Source: Heterostelium album PN500 (taxonomy: Eukaryota; Evosea; Eumycetozoa; Acytosteliales; Acytosteliaceae). Taken from it: 64,000 nucleotides of DNA. The stretch spans positions 434,001-498,000 of the forward strand of contig NW_008805066.1 of assembly GCF_000004825.1 (NCBI RefSeq). Reading direction: 5' to 3'. Numbering within the stretch: position 1 is the stretch's first letter; every line of letters begins with the position of its first letter. Below the pieces are notes generated by a model that did no database searches, had not been told where the DNA came from, and was given only the letters and a program-made list of their open reading frames with translations. Positions 1-16,035 of the stretch are shown here, piece after piece. The position numbers and the translations under genes are program-made.

Positions 1-1
1 T

Positions 2-992
2 GCTGTTGGTGTCATTGTCTTATTGTGGTCGGTGTTGGAGGTTACCAATGTACTACGATGGATAGAGTATCTGTTGGATGAAGATATAACATCAACCTCC
101 ATACAGAGTATCGAGAGCATTGCCAAATCAAGCAATAACATAGTTGATATATCGATCACCAAACAGATTGAACTGGGACAACCGATTCAAATCAATTATA
201 CTCTATTGTTCAACCATCGATTCATTAGGTTACTCTCAATCATTACATTCACAATTTTAATCTATACACTCCAAGTAATCTACTATACATCCAAGTCCAT
301 CAAATCAATACAACAACAATATAATTTAAAAGAAAAACATCAACAACAACAGCAACAAAGTAAGTAGTATCCAATCGATTTGAATGAATTATCAATTCAT
401 AAAATTTGTGTTAACCCATCAACAATTTACTCTTTAAATGCAAAATAATAGTGATCGATATATCTTCATTATATAAGAAAGAGATATTGAATGAGTATAA
501 TAGTATATTCAGTTATCTAACCGATATTCCATGGTTGTTCATATTTATTGTGATTTCATTGCTCTGGATGGTGGTCAGAAGTTATCTTCAGAATGTACCG
601 ATTCATCCACTCTCAAGTCCAATGTCATTAGATAGTAGGATCTTCATATTACATCTTTTATCGTTAGGTTCACATTTCTCCTTAGTAATCATATTTTACT
701 TTTTATATCAAACCATCAACTATTCTTCATCAGCTTCTACTTCTTTCTCTTTAAAATATAATAATAATAAAGAGAAAATCAACAGTATTAGTAATAGTAA
801 TAGTAATAATGATAAAATTAACATGACAGATAAACAACAACCGAATAATAATAATAATAATAATAATAAAGAAGAGTTGAAACAAGAAGATAATGATGAA
901 AATGAGCAATTATACTCAGATGAAGTTTTAACAAAGAAAAAGAAGAAAAAGAAAGTTAAACAACAACAACAACAACACCAACAAATACAATC

Positions 993-1024
<32 letters not shown>

Positions 1025-1296
1025 TAATTGAATCATCAACAACATCAAAGACTATTCATTTCGATCAAGAAGGTCTTTTATTTATCTTTCAATTAATAAT
1101 GATATTCCAAACAATATATGTATTGTTTTTAATATGCAATATGAAATTAGAGCCATTTACAGACTTTATTACAAAATCAATACTATTGATAGCTAATTTA
1201 ATATCAATTCATTACTTTCAATCAAAGATATTCAATTATCTACCAGTTTGTATATTCTTAACAAGCTTTAATAAATTCACAGAAAAGAATAAATAA
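2..1296 (+). CDS. multi-pass membrane protein, 3' part (5' end outside window)
   Basis: Two exons are visible, 2-359 and 452-1296. The donor GTAAGT at 360 and the AATAG acceptor ending at 451 rejoin an ATG codon across the junction, so the frame is continuous and the apparent stop at 365-367 is intronic. The frame is open to the window edge, so the start lies upstream. The visible part has about six hydrophobic stretches: the extreme N-terminal end, around nt 220-290, 520-570, 640-715, 1075-1135 and 1175-1270. They are split by a hydrophilic low-complexity loop (nt 750-1060) rich in Asn, Lys and Gln. Such loops are common inserts in dictyostelid proteins. I do not recognise the family. A transporter or other integral membrane protein is the safe reading. 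The gene converges on the next one with 84 bases between stop codons. Confidence 0.7.
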
Positions 1297-1380
1297 ATAA
1301 GAATAGACAACAGTATATAAAAAAAAACAAATAGTTTATTTTATTAAACAAACAATACTAGTAAGCTAATCTACATGATA

Positions 1381-4562
<3,182 letters not shown>

Positions 4563-5217
4563 CTTTTATTTTAAATAATATACATATACAAACAAAAATA
4601 TATTAAAATAATAATTTTTTTTTTTTTTTGTATTTAAACAACTGAATAATGAAAATAATCACATTAAAATGAAAATTTAATTTAAATTAGTTGTTTTTCA
4701 ATGCAAAAATTTACTTTTCTTTTAAGTTGGAAAAGTAAGACAATTTAATTTATCCCACTCATCATCGAAATCATAATTTAATTATTTTCTGTGGTTAAAC
4801 AATCGATTTTCATTTGATTTAGAATTTTATCAACTTCATTGTAATCCTTTTTATATTACAAACTTCAACTTAGTTCAAACTAAAATATATATTTGTTCTT
4901 TTTCCTTTTTTTTTTTAAGTTACTATTATAATGATAGATAAAATTGATCAATCATAAATTGATAATTATTGTTTTTTGGTTATGTTGAATGGAATTTTTT
5001 ATATTTGTGTGTGTTAAATTCAATCTTTCCCACATACCTTATTAATTGAAAAAAAAAAAAAAAAAAAACTAAATTATTTCTAATATAATAACTAGATTCA
5101 TTAAAAAATAAAATTAAACCAATAAATAATTTTACAACTTTTTATTTATTTCTATTTGTATTTTTTTTTTAATTTTTTCAATTTGTATATGTATATATTA
5201 ATTATTAGATAATAATA
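4563..5217. promoter_or_regulatory. AT-rich divergent intergenic region
   Basis: This 655-base spacer separates two divergently transcribed genes and holds long A and T runs typical of dictyostelid promoters. No coding potential is visible on either strand. It presumably contains both promoters, but no specific factor site can be named. Confidence 0.5.
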
Positions 5218-6009
5218 ATGAGTCATAATAAAGATGAGAATAAGACATTATTAGGAATGTCTTCTGAAGAAGAAAGATTCGATTCAAATACAAATAGTCC
5301 GGTTAGACAGACACATCTATCACCGCAAATGAGTTCATCCATGATGATGAAGAACAAGAAAAAGTCACCTACACAAGCAACGGAATTCACAACCAATAGA
5401 GTACTCAATGCAATCGGTGGAAATGTCGTTGGAACGGGCGGTGGTAGTGGAAGTGGTTCCGATTCGATGAAGATGATGCATCACGATACTTCCAGTGGCA
5501 GTGGAAGTGGAATGGACGACGACTATAACAATGCTCTCGAGCTAATGGAGATGCGCGAGAAGAAAAAGAAGAAAAAGAACAAGAAAAACAACAAGAAATG
5601 GCGTGAGATGACACCGGAGGAACGAAGAATCAAAGAGGAATCCGAAGATGCCAAATCGTTCTTCTCGAATGAACGAACGTTTCTCGGATGGATCGGACTT
5701 ACTTTTTCACTGGGTGCAATTGGGACTGCTATTATTACTTTCTTTGGTACTGAGGGTGTTTCTCTTGGCACGGGTTTGTTTCTCTGGGGCATTGCAATTA
5801 TGTTTATGTTGTATTCAACCGTTCAATTTAGAAGAAGAGGACATGCAATTCGCACGAAAACTCAAGGTCCTTTCGATGACCAGAAAGGTCCCATTTCACT
5901 GGTAGTAATGGTGGTGATAGGTGTTGCAATCTATCTAGTGTTCTTTGTTGTAATAAGACCGGAAGCAAATGTCAACTTTGGAAACAATACAAAGCAAAGC
6001 ACTCAATGA
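5218..6009 (+). CDS. Vtc1-like DUF202 membrane protein
   Basis: A single-exon gene of 263 aa. Residues 1-140 are a hydrophilic Ser/Gly/Lys-rich extension ending in a lysine-rich stretch. The DUF202/VTC1 domain follows, with the family signature FFSNERTFLGW at about residue 149. Three membrane segments follow, at about residues 158-175, 182-200 and 229-247. A GPFDDQKGP motif between segments 2 and 3 matches the GPYDD-x2-GP of yeast Vtc1. Vtc1 is a small subunit of the vacuolar transporter chaperone complex, which makes and translocates polyphosphate into acidic vacuoles. Here the family is clear; the role in polyphosphate storage is inferred. The long N-terminal extension is absent from yeast Vtc1. 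The gene is transcribed divergently from the coiled-coil gene. Confidence 0.85.
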   Translation: MSHNKDENKTLLGMSSEEERFDSNTNSPVRQTHLSPQMSSSMMMKNKKKSPTQATEFTTNRVLNAIGGNVVGTGGGSGSGSDSMKMMHHDTSSGSGSGMDDDYNNALELMEMREKKKKKKNKKNNKKWREMTPEERRIKEESEDAKSFFSNERTFLGWIGLTFSLGAIGTAIITFFGTEGVSLGTGLFLWGIAIMFMLYSTVQFRRRGHAIRTKTQGPFDDQKGPISLVVMVVIGVAIYLVFFVVIRPEANVNFGNNTKQSTQ

Positions 6010-7295
6010 ATGTTAAATTTATCAAATCTATCACCTGGATTATCAAGAAAAAAACAAAAAACAAAAATACATAAAATAATAAAAGTTAATCAAAAGCATG
6101 TACATATTATAATTATCATAAAAGTAAATTTGATCAAACATATGAACAAGGTTTGATATACACAAAATTTCAATCCAAATCGTATAACAGATCGTGTACA
6201 ATTCGCTAGATCATTAACATAAGTTTATTTGTATGAACTCTATTAAGTAAAGAAGTTGCGAATTAAAACAATATTACACCAAATAGTCTATTTTTGAAAA
6301 TAATCAACCATTGTGTTGGTTTTTATGAAAAATAGCAATAGATTATAATTTAAGTTAATAGGTTGTTTATTGTTTTCATGAAAATATGGTTTAAAATTAG
6401 ACTTTTAAACAACACTCCTTAGTCCTCACCTGAAAATTTATAACTACAATTGTTGTTTGGAATTAGATTATAGCATAACAATCAAATTTATTATAAAATC
6501 TAATTATTGAGATTGCTTGTTATATTAAACAACAAACTTTGCCCACATTCTTCTTAAGATGATCAACAGCAACAACAACAACAACATAGTCTCAAGAAGT
6601 TTGTTTAAATGTATTTAACAAAAAGTCATTCATTTTATTTTTATACCAATCTATTATTGGTTTGTGTATGTATTCTAGATTTATTAAAATGTGATTGTGA
6701 TGTTGTTGGTGTGTGGGTGGTGTGTTAAATTGTTTACCCTTTTTTTTTTTTTTTTTTTTGCAGGTGGTGTGTTATTTAACTTAACAATATTTTATTGTTG
6801 GTTTTGTTTTTATTTGCCAATTTAATTGGTACACCTGAAATATAAATACACCTTTCAAAAAAATTTGATTAAAAATTTGTTATAAAATTTATAAATGTGT
6901 GTGTGTGTATGTGTGTGTTTTGATTAATGGTTGTGTGTTATTTTAATGTGGCAGAAGTGCTTTATGAAAATAAACAGTATGATTGATTGATTCTCTGATT
7001 TAAAAACACATATATTGTTCATCACATGTTATTTATAAATCAATTATAATTTTGTTGTTAAAAATTGTATTTTAATTATTTATTATAGTTATTTTTAATT
7101 CAAAACTAGTTTTTCTTTTTTTTTTTTTAAATAAATAACAAATAAAATAACATTTATAATAGTAATAATAATAAATATATATAAACAAATTATTATTATT
7201 TTAATATAAATAAATAATAATTTAAATTCGATCATATATAATATAGTTTTTATTTTTTTTATATTCTTTTATGTATTATTATTAAACGAAAAACC
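6010..7295. other. intergenic, no gene seen
   Basis: About 1.3 kb of AT-rich sequence with T runs (around 6740-6762 and 7115-7128) and a short GT microsatellite near 6896-6920. No spliced or unspliced coding pattern was found. It probably holds the 3' UTR of the Vtc1-like gene and the promoter of the ATPase gene. Confidence 0.6.
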
Positions 7296-10200
7296 ATGGC
7301 AGAAGTAAATAATAATATAGGTAGATATATTTATATCAATGATGAATTGGAAAATCGTGCATTCCAATTCCCAAATAATAGAATTGCAGTATCGTCCTAC
7401 TCAGTACCATATTTTTTGAAAAAGTTTTTCCTTCATCATACATTCAGATTGGGATATCTTTATTTATTTTTAATTATGATTCTACAGGTATGTTAATTTA
7501 ATATAATCATAAAATTATCATTTTATAGAAATTATTATTTTTATTATTAAAAAAAAAACAAAAAAGGGAATAATTACCAATCTAATTATTTTGAAATTAT
7601 TTTTAGTTCATTCCTGGTCTTACTCCAATTGGTCAATTTACAACATTAGGACCATTGTTGGTTGTACTTGTCATTACTTTTGTATTTCAGATGTTCACGA
7701 CTTTTCAACAGCAGAGACATTTGGATCGTGAAGTCAATGGAAAGACTGTCACTATTTTGAAAGGTAGCAACTTTGTAGACTGCAAAGCCTACAAGTTGAA
7801 GCCTGGTGATATTATTCGTGTGACAAATAATGAGGTGGTTCCAGCCGATATGATTCTTTTGGCAACTTCAGACGAGGAGAATATTTCGATGGTTGAATAC
7901 TACGAGTCCGATGGTGAGACAAAGTTCTCTACCAAGAATCCATTGGAATTCACCTCGAATCTCAAGGAACCGCGTTCACTCGCCGAGTTGGAAGCGAAAA
8001 TATCGTGCTCCGGAACCGGAGTCAAGCCAGCACAATTCAAAGGACAAATCCATCATGACCGTGTCGCCGAACCAGTTGGATACACCAATCTCGTACTTAA
8101 AAGCTCAAAGCTCTCCAATACCAAATGGGTGTATGGTGTTGTTATTTTCACTGGTAAAGATACTCTAGTTCCACACGGAATCAAGAGTAAGAAGACCAAG
8201 CTTGGTCGTGTCGAGAGAATGACCAACCATAATTTTTTCATGTTGCTGTCACTCGCGATTATTTTGGCAGCAATCTCTACTGTGATTTTCAAAATTCAGG
8301 TGGATAATGGAGCTTGGTATCTATTTGACTTTTCCGCTGCATATATCGGTATTCTTTTCCTCACTTCGTTGATTCTCTACAGCGGTGTCATCTGTGTAAC
8401 TCTCTACATTACCATTGATTTTGTAAAGATGTTCAATTTGATGTTTATCAACAATGACTTGGATGGTTCACGTCTCTTCCCAAAGTCGGCGGCACTCGTC
8501 GATGAACTTGGTCAAGTCGCCTATATTTTCTCGGACAAAACTGGAACACTCACACAAAATCAAATGATTTTCAAAAAGTGTACAATCGCTGGACAGATCA
8601 GTACGATGGAGGAGTGTGTTGAAGAGATGTCGGCACTAGAGAGTGGAGATTCCTCAGGTCAAATGATTTTCGGAAATGGCGAAGTACAAGGAGGTGGTAG
8701 TGAACCAGCCAAGAAATTAGACGATAGATATACAGAGAAATTGGATTTCTTTATGGCGTTGTTGACTTGTCATACGGTGTCAACGGAGCAAGATGATTCC
8801 GGTGATAGATTCTACAAGGGATCGTCCATGGATGAATTGGCAATCATTAGAGCTGCCAAGGAAGCTGGATTAACATTGAATCGTAGATCCAGTAACTATG
8901 TGAATGTAACGTTGATGGGAAACCCTCATGATTTCCAGATTGTCGAGATCATCGGTTTCACTTCTTCGCGTCGTAGAATGTCAGTGATCGTTAGAAATCC
9001 AGTCACCAAACAGTCGATACTCTACATGAAAGGAGCGGACGAAGAGATTTTCATGCGTTTGGCACCCAGACAAAAGCATGCAGATTCAACGATTTCGCAC
9101 TTGGAAGTGTTTGGAAAGGAAGGATTTCGTACACTCTGCGTTGGACAACGTCAACTGAGCGAGGACATGATGTTCCGTTGGGTCAATGAGTACCGTGCTG
9201 CTCGTTCCTCCAACGATCTCGGTGCGATGCAATCGCTAGAGGTCGAAATGGAACAATCGTTAACATTGCTCGGTGCCACCGCCATCGAGGACAGATTGCA
9301 ACCAGGAGTCCCCGAAACTATTCACACACTTCGTTCGGCAGGTATCAAGATTTGGGTGTTGACAGGTGATAAGTTGTTGACTGCTATGAATGTTGGATCG
9401 GCTTGTCAATTGATCGATGAGGAATCTATGGAGATTCTTGTACTCGCTGAGAATACAGAGGTGGAGTGTGTAGCGACTCTAAACGAATTCCTTGGAGTTG
9501 CCAATCAGAGAAAACTAGAAGGAAAGAAGGATATTGCTCTTGTATTTTCTGGAGCCAATCTCGAATACTTGGTTGCCAGTCAATCGACAAAACTTCAATT
9601 CCTAAAGTTGGCAGAGAGATGTCGTGTCGCCATTGGATTCCGTCTGTCGCCACAACAGAAATCGTTCGTTGTCGACCTCGTCAAGTCAAACACACAAAAG
9701 GTGACACTGGCAATCGGAGATGGTGCCAACGATATCGGTATGATTGAGAACGCACACATCGGTGTTGGTATTATCGGTCAAGAAGGTATCCATGCTGCCA
9801 GAACCTCTGACTATTCGATCAGTGAATTCCGTCTCCTGGAGCGTCTACTTTTGTTCCACGGAAGAAATTCCTATCAACGTGTAACCTCGCTCATTATGTA
9901 TATCATTAACAAATCGGTGGTTTTGGCAATGATTCAATTTTGGTTTGCCATTTACCACCGGTATTCGGCCACCACCGTCTTTGATCCGACAACGATCGCC
10001 ATGTATTCGTTCCTCTTTACACTGTTCCCAGCGATCGCCCTCGGTATATTCAATCGCTCGACAGGCAGTGACCAAATCTCGAAATTCCCAGAGCTCTACC
10101 AAGACGGACAGAAGCTGGAACAATACAACCTGCTGTCGTTCATCATCAATTTGGGCTGGGCTTTCTATCAGTCGGTGTGCATCTTCTTCATACCGGTTTT

Positions 10201-10594
10201 CATGACACGTCTCGGTGATATCTATTCGAATGGAATGACAATCGACTACTACTATCAAGGTGTATTAATATTCACTTGCATGGTGATAACTGTCAACGTC
10301 AAAGTGATGGTGGAAACACTTACCTATACATACTTGACGGCGTGTGCATTGATATTCAGTGTCGCCTCTTACTTTGTCTGGACTCTGATGGCCAGTGGTT
10401 TCGGACTACACATCACTGATTTCTACAAATATGAATTGTTGGCTGCTCTCTATCAATCAGCTTCTTTCTACCTGATCATCGTTCTCGTTGTCGTAGTTGC
10501 ATTGACACCCGAAATCGTCTATAAATATGTCAACAGAAGTTATTATCCAAAGAAAGAGGATATCGCTCAAGAATTATCAAAGAAAACAAAATAA
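7296..10594 (+). CDS. P4-type ATPase (phospholipid flippase family), 1059 aa
   Basis: Two exons, 7296-7487 and 7607-10594, joined in phase 0 (GTATGT donor, TTTTTAG acceptor). The first exon carries the typical P4 N-terminal NRI...S.Y...YFLKKF stretch and the first membrane segment. The actuator-domain DGET motif is at residue 166. The phosphorylation motif DKTGTLTQN starts at residue 374, a KGADEE nucleotide-binding motif follows, and the hinge motif GDGANDIGMI is near residue 768. Six C-terminal membrane helices follow. P4 ATPases flip phospholipids to the cytosolic leaflet of Golgi, endosome or plasma membrane. One oddity: the M4 motif PISL, conserved in flippases, reads CVTL here (residues 327-330), so the usual proline is missing. 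The whole frame is open, so the gene is probably active, but lipid specificity is uncertain. Confidence 0.92.
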
Positions 10595-10893
10595 ACATGA
10601 ATACCACTATTAAGTTACTTATTTAAATTAAATAATAAAAATAATTGTGATTAAAAAAAAAAATTAAAAATTAAAAAAAAAAAAACGAACGAATCAATCT
10701 CTTCCCTCTTTTTTGAAATTGATGCGAAATCTAAATGAATATTAACTCACACGTGAGAATAGAATCGATAAAACAACATCATTTCTCAAGAGAAATCAAA
10801 TTTATTTTTTGTTTTATTTATTTCACTAGTATTAAATATTTGATACTACACACTTATTCTATTCTTTATATATTTTCATTATCAGATAAAAAA

Positions 10894-13511
10894 ATGGGTA
10901 AAAATATAAATCTAGAAAATTTAGATCAATGGGTATTGGAATATAATCATGAAAAGATCAATCAATTACATTGCGATATAGATCAATTCGATGGTCTGCA
11001 AAAAGATATCATCAGATTCGCATACAACATTGTCAATGGAAATCTATGGTCATCTATCGAATCATCGGAATTCATTAAAGATCTATTTGAATACGATACT
11101 TTATTGAATGATGAATCAATTACAGTTGAAGGTAGGCATAACTAAATCAATAGAATCAAATCAAATCAAATTAGTAAATATTAATAATTTAATATTAAAT
11201 ATATATATAATCAGATTATTTCTTTAATATAAATCAAAAGATTGAAGAATTAGAAGAGAATCAAGAGAATCAAATGATTTTGTTGATGTGTGGTATCACA
11301 TTTTTGAATTTGTATGTTCAGATCAATTGGACTGGTGGTCCAGAACATCAGGTACCACAGTTACTCGGTGGTGAGAAGCGATTCAAGGAGATCAAGCAGA
11401 TGCTCGAGTTGGACGGTGAGACTATCTACACAAAGGTTGCACATCCACAGTTGTTGTATCTTGCACGTCTCTGCTTGGTCGACAACTATCAGTTCTTGGC
11501 GGATGGCTGTCGCTCTAGTTGTTGGTGGTCGGTTCGTGCTATGATCTATCATCAACGATCACTCGATAACATTACACCAACACTAAAGTCGGCGATTAGC
11601 GAACGTTTCCAGATTGTCTGTCGTTTCTACGTAGATGTCGACCTCGACAACGACACCGCTATCGACTTGGCCGCCACTGCCAAACTGGAGCAATCTCTGT
11701 GTTTCCTTCACTTTAAACAAACCGCCAAACTCTTGGAATCCATAGAGCAAGCCGCCAATATCTCACAGCTAACAGCAACACTCACCGGTGCACTCGGTAG
11801 ACGTACTCGTTTCCAGACATTCGATACTGCACAGCTCATTGTCGACGTCACCAAACACCGTGAAACCAACCAAACAACACCCAAATCAACAGCAACAGCA
11901 ACAGAATCACCATCAGAAGAAAACAATTCAATGGATGTAGATGATAAACCTATCGATATTAATGATGACAATTTCAAATTCCAAAGAGAGGTTACCAATG
12001 ACGATCCAACTTTACTCTCGAGACCAAAGATCACAGAACACAAGATGGATGTTTCCAACCTGAGAATTGTCGATCAAGCGATTCTTCTGGTGAATGCACT
12101 CGCTTTGAAAGCAAAGAATGGAGCGAATGGAGCCAATGAAGAGATGACACCCTACGTGCATAAAGCATTGGAATATCCAAACTCTTGGATCGTTCACTCG
12201 ATGGGACTCTTGATGAAATCGCGTCTCGAAGCCAACTCCTCGAAAACTGCTGAACGTGCTGCCCTCCAAATCCAAGCATTGGTTGAGCAATACAATGATA
12301 AGACCACCGAGAGTGCATCGACAGCACTCCGTTTACAATATCTATATATCACAGACTACCCTTCGCGTTGGGATTTAGAACGTGAAGTCGGTGAGCGTTT
12401 CGTCTCGGTCGGTGCCGTCGCCACTGCCTATGACATTTTCGAGCGTTTGGAGATGTGGGCCGATGCAATCAAGTGTCTTCAGTTCATGGGTAAGAATGCC
12501 AGATCCGAAGAGTTGGTAAGATCGCGTCTCGAGGTAGATCCAACTCCCGAGTTGTGGTGTGTACTCGGTGACATCAAAGAGGATCCAGAGCTCTACTTGA
12601 AGGGTTGGGAACTATCGAGAAAGAGATACTCCAGAGCACAACGTTCGTTGGCTCATCACTACTTGGCCAGAGCACAATGGCAGGAAGCAATCGATTGCTA
12701 TCAAGTCGCCCTCACAATCAATCCTCTGTTCCCAAACAGTTGGTTCTCTCTTGGTTGCGCAGCGATGCGTTTGGAGAAGTGGGACATTGCTACCAACGCA
12801 TTCAGCAGATGCATTGCACTCGAACCAGAGGAAGCAGAAGCCTACGGTAATCTGGCGGCCGTCTACATGATCCAAAAGAAAATGGATCGTGCTTATGTTG
12901 CGCTTCAAGAGGGACTGAAACATCGTCGTGAAAACTGGAAGATGTGGGAGAATTTCCAACATGTCTGTATGGTGATGAAAGACTATCAATCGGCGATCCA
13001 GTGTATTCTCCAGATTTTCGAGTTGAACAACAAAAAGGTCGATCTTGGAGTGCTCCAGGTGCTGGCAAACTTTGTGGTGGACGACAGTCCCGACCGTACT
13101 GGAATCAATGGTCGTCGTATAGAGAAGCCAATCAGTGAGATGTTTGGAAAGATCACATCGAAGCTGACAAACAATTCCGATGTCTGGCGAATCTACGCCG
13201 ACTATCACAAACGACTTGGAAACATCGAGAAATCGATCGACTTGCAGCAGCGTGCTGTTCGTTGCATTGAGAGCGCACTCACCGGTTGGGATATCGACAA
13301 AGAGAAATTCGATCGTGTCGTTGCCTACCTGGAAGTATTGATTAGACTCTACCTTGGACAGGAACCAGTCAACTCGACCAACATCTACTCTGCCAAACTC
13401 AAAATCAATGGAATAATGAAAAAAGTTGAACTCTCCTTTAAAGAAACAGATACCTATAAAAAACTTCAATCACTTCTTGATGAAATGGAATTAAAAGTAA
13501 AATCAAATTAA
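10894..13511 (+). CDS. TTC27 / Emw1-like tetratricopeptide repeat protein, 844 aa
   Basis: Two exons, 10894-11131 and 11215-13511, join in phase 1 (GTAGGC donor, TAATCAG acceptor). The ATG at 10894 is chosen because it follows an A-rich leader and the upstream frame looks non-coding. The model gives 844 residues, almost exactly the 843 of human TTC27. The C-terminal half holds TPR helices, including the conserved block around nt 12580-12960 (RAQRSLAHHYLAR, PNSWFSLGCAAMRLEKW, EAYGNLAAVYM). An acidic low-complexity insert lies around nt 11860-11990. In yeast the homologue Emw1 is essential and linked to cell-wall integrity and protein maturation. A function as a TPR scaffold or co-chaperone is known only broadly. 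It follows the ATPase gene by about 300 bases on the same strand. Confidence 0.93.
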
Positions 13512-13660
13512 AATTTAAATTTAAATAAATAAAATTAAAATAAATTATATGATAATTTTTTTTTTTCCTATTGTATTTTATTATTATTAATAAATAATTT
13601 TCGAATAAGTGAGAAAAGGGAGGAGGGATTTGTATTTTTGACTTAAGAAACTGAAAAAGT

Positions 13661-13739
13661 TTAGTAGTTTCCACTTAATTTAGAAACTGAAAAATGTTGA
13701 AATTGATAGTTGTTATTGTTATTGGTTGATACTATTTGT

Positions 13740-13778
<39 letters not shown>

Positions 13779-14155
13779 AGCTGTTTTTGCTGCAGTTGTT
13801 GTTGTTGTTGTTGTTGAGGCTCAAGAATATGATTGTACATTTTGTAAAAACAACCTTTACAAATTAGTTCACCGTCGAGCGGACCATTGTACCATTGGTC
13901 ATTTGCTATTTTCTTACATCGATGACATACTAAATATTTCTTCTTATTTGACTCTGAAAAGTGATTGCTCTTTGGTGTTTTACTTTTATAACACGATTCT
14001 CCAAAGCAATATTGCTGAGAGTAGTCGAAGCCTATCGAAGATGAAGCACCTCCATACTCTTTGGAATTAATACCGTCGCATGCAATATTATTACTATTGT
14101 TGTTGTTATTATTATTATTGCTATTTTTATTGTTTAACCATAAAAAATTCTCCAT
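13661..14155 (-). CDS. small GATA-type zinc finger protein with poly-Asn and poly-Gln
   Basis: About 164 aa if it starts at the ATG at 14155. The N-terminal part is Asn-rich. A central finger reads CHRC-x18-CKGC with the internal WYNGPLDGELIC, close to the GATA consensus C-x2-C-x17/18-C-x2-C with a W-x2-GP core. The C-terminal part is Gln-rich. An upstream Cys pair (CFGESC) may be structural. GATA fingers bind WGATAR DNA; dictyostelids have an expanded family of developmental GATA regulators. A possible acceptor (ATAAACACAG, ending near 14170 on the minus strand) lies just upstream, so a short extra 5' exon cannot be excluded. The gene is convergent with the TTC27 homologue. Confidence 0.7.
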
Positions 14156-14170
14156 ATCCAATATATCCTG

Positions 14171-16035
14171 TGTTTATAAAAATAAAAAATATATAAATCT
14201 AATTTTAAATAATAAATAAATAATATTATAAATGATTAAACGTTCTTTTTATTATCTAAATCCATAGCAACAAGTTATTTTTAATAAATACTTAATAATA
14301 TAATTACTAAAAAAAAAAAAAAAAGAAGTTTGTTGGTAGTAGTTCTTTCTTTTCTTTTCTTTTTTAGTATTTTTGATTGTTTTTTATCTTCTTTATCTTC
14401 TTTTCTTTTCTTTCCTTTCCTTTCCATTGTTATTATTATATCATTATTATTTTATATATTAGGTGTTTGTGGGTGTGAGTGAGTGAGTGTGTATTATGGA
14501 TGATTGAGATTTGTGATGATTGTGTGTGTGGTAAATATATATATATATAACAGTCATTTTATATGTTGGTGGGTGTCAGATGTAAATAAATTTTTTTTAT
14601 TTGCTTCACAAAATATATTTATTGTTATAATTTTTTTATTATTGTTGTTGGTTTCATGATTTTGATTATGTCAACAATATCATAATCAGTAGCAATAACA
14701 ACAAAGCACATAGACACTAAAACAACAAAAAAAACATACAAACAATATTTTATTATTATGTTGTTGGAAAGATAAAAAAACAATATTAACTTATTTAATT
14801 AATTTGTTAGCATTTTAATATTGGCATAATTAATATGACATAGTAGGTTTATTTGTCTTTGGTGTTGTTTTAGTGGTTATAGAATCTATTTTGTTGTTAT
14901 CGACTCTATTCTGTTGTGTTTGTTCAAGTGTGTGTGGTTTTTATATATTTTTATGTTTAATGTTGATGTTATAGTGAGACACTAATACCTTTAATCTTCA
15001 GGTTTAGCAATTGATCATGTTCAATTATCACTAAAAAAATTAAAGTAAATACTATTCATATGATTTGATGAATCATATTAATCGAGATCCAAAACAGATT
15101 GGTAGTCATTAATTGTAATTCAAATGAATTGGTCATTTGTTGCTACTGTAATGAAATCAAATCTTGCAAGATTTATATGTGAAGAAATTATAATGTGATA
15201 TAACATTAAAATGATTTGTAACAAAATAGATTGGACAAAACAAAAGTAAAGTAAAGACATCCAATAATAATAATGATAACAATAACAATAATAATAATAA
15301 CAACAACAATACTACATCGATATACAATGACAAAAAAGGATATGAGAAATTGATCATTATCATAAAACTGACAGATACTCAAGTAAGTGTGTGAGAGATG
15401 TTTGTCTAGTGTTATAGTGATGTAACTTTTACCATTATGATCATTTTTGTTTATTTTTATTGATGACGATCATTTTAACTAACAAAGATAAAAAATAAAT
15501 ATTTCGCAATAAAAGAATAAATAATATGTAATTTAAAAATAAAGTAAGTTGAATTAAACGATTTTCCAATAAACAAACATAATTTTTTAGATTTTAATTG
15601 TAGTATACTTTTACTCTATGTTCGATGAATCATAGCTATGGCGACAAACATGATCATTTTTTTCAAGATTTTTATATTTATCTGAGATATTTAATAAAAA
15701 CTAAACATAAATTTTATTCTAAAACAAGATTTACTCTATATATAAAAAAAACAAAAAAAAAAAAAAAGAGTAAATTGAAGATAAATAATAATTATGATTT
15801 GTAACAATTTTTTTTTTTAAAAAAACAACTTGAATGTGATTATTTAAACCAAAATGGATGTTTTTGTCGTTTTTTTTTTTTTTTCATTGATATTTTTGAT
15901 ATTTTTTTTTTTTTCATAAACTAAACATGATGTTGTAATCAATCACATTCTACATTTTTTTTTAAAGTTTTAGTAAAAAGTAAAAAACAATCAATCTTTA
16001 TTATTATAGATTGATTTGTTTGTATCGAAAAACAG
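14171..16035. other. long intergenic region with simple repeats
   Basis: Nearly 1.9 kb, mostly AT-rich with TTCTTT tracts near 14340-14420, GT-rich stretches near 14465-14530 and many A/T runs. The only coding-like piece is a possible exon at 15230-15382, listed separately. Otherwise it probably contains two divergent promoters, for the GATA gene and the IleRS gene. Confidence 0.55.
15230..15382 (+). CDS. possible isolated exon with poly-Asn (weak)
   Basis: An AAATAG acceptor-like site ends at 15229 and a strong GTAAGTGTG donor follows at 15383. The 51 codons between are open: a lysine-rich start, about 15 Asn, then YNDKKGYEKL and a hydrophobic IIII stretch. No ATG is present and no partner exon could be identified on either side. 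It may be an exon of an unrecognised gene or a chance simple repeat with splice-like ends. Confidence 0.2.

Noticed and set aside
5223-5905. Several antisense and alternative frames over the Vtc1-like gene
   Set aside because: Arginine/serine-rich shadows of the real frame; the + strand frame carries the family motifs.
9426-10258. Long antisense frames in the ATPase gene
   Set aside because: Shadows of conserved coding sequence in a region of higher GC; no start context or family similarity.
12612-13469. 285-codon antisense frame over the TTC27 homologue
   Set aside because: The + strand matches TTC27 over its full length; the antisense frame has no recognisable domain.
15157-15363. Minus-strand Leu-rich frame
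   Set aside because: It is the complement of the Asn-coding AAT/AAC repeat and has no independent support.
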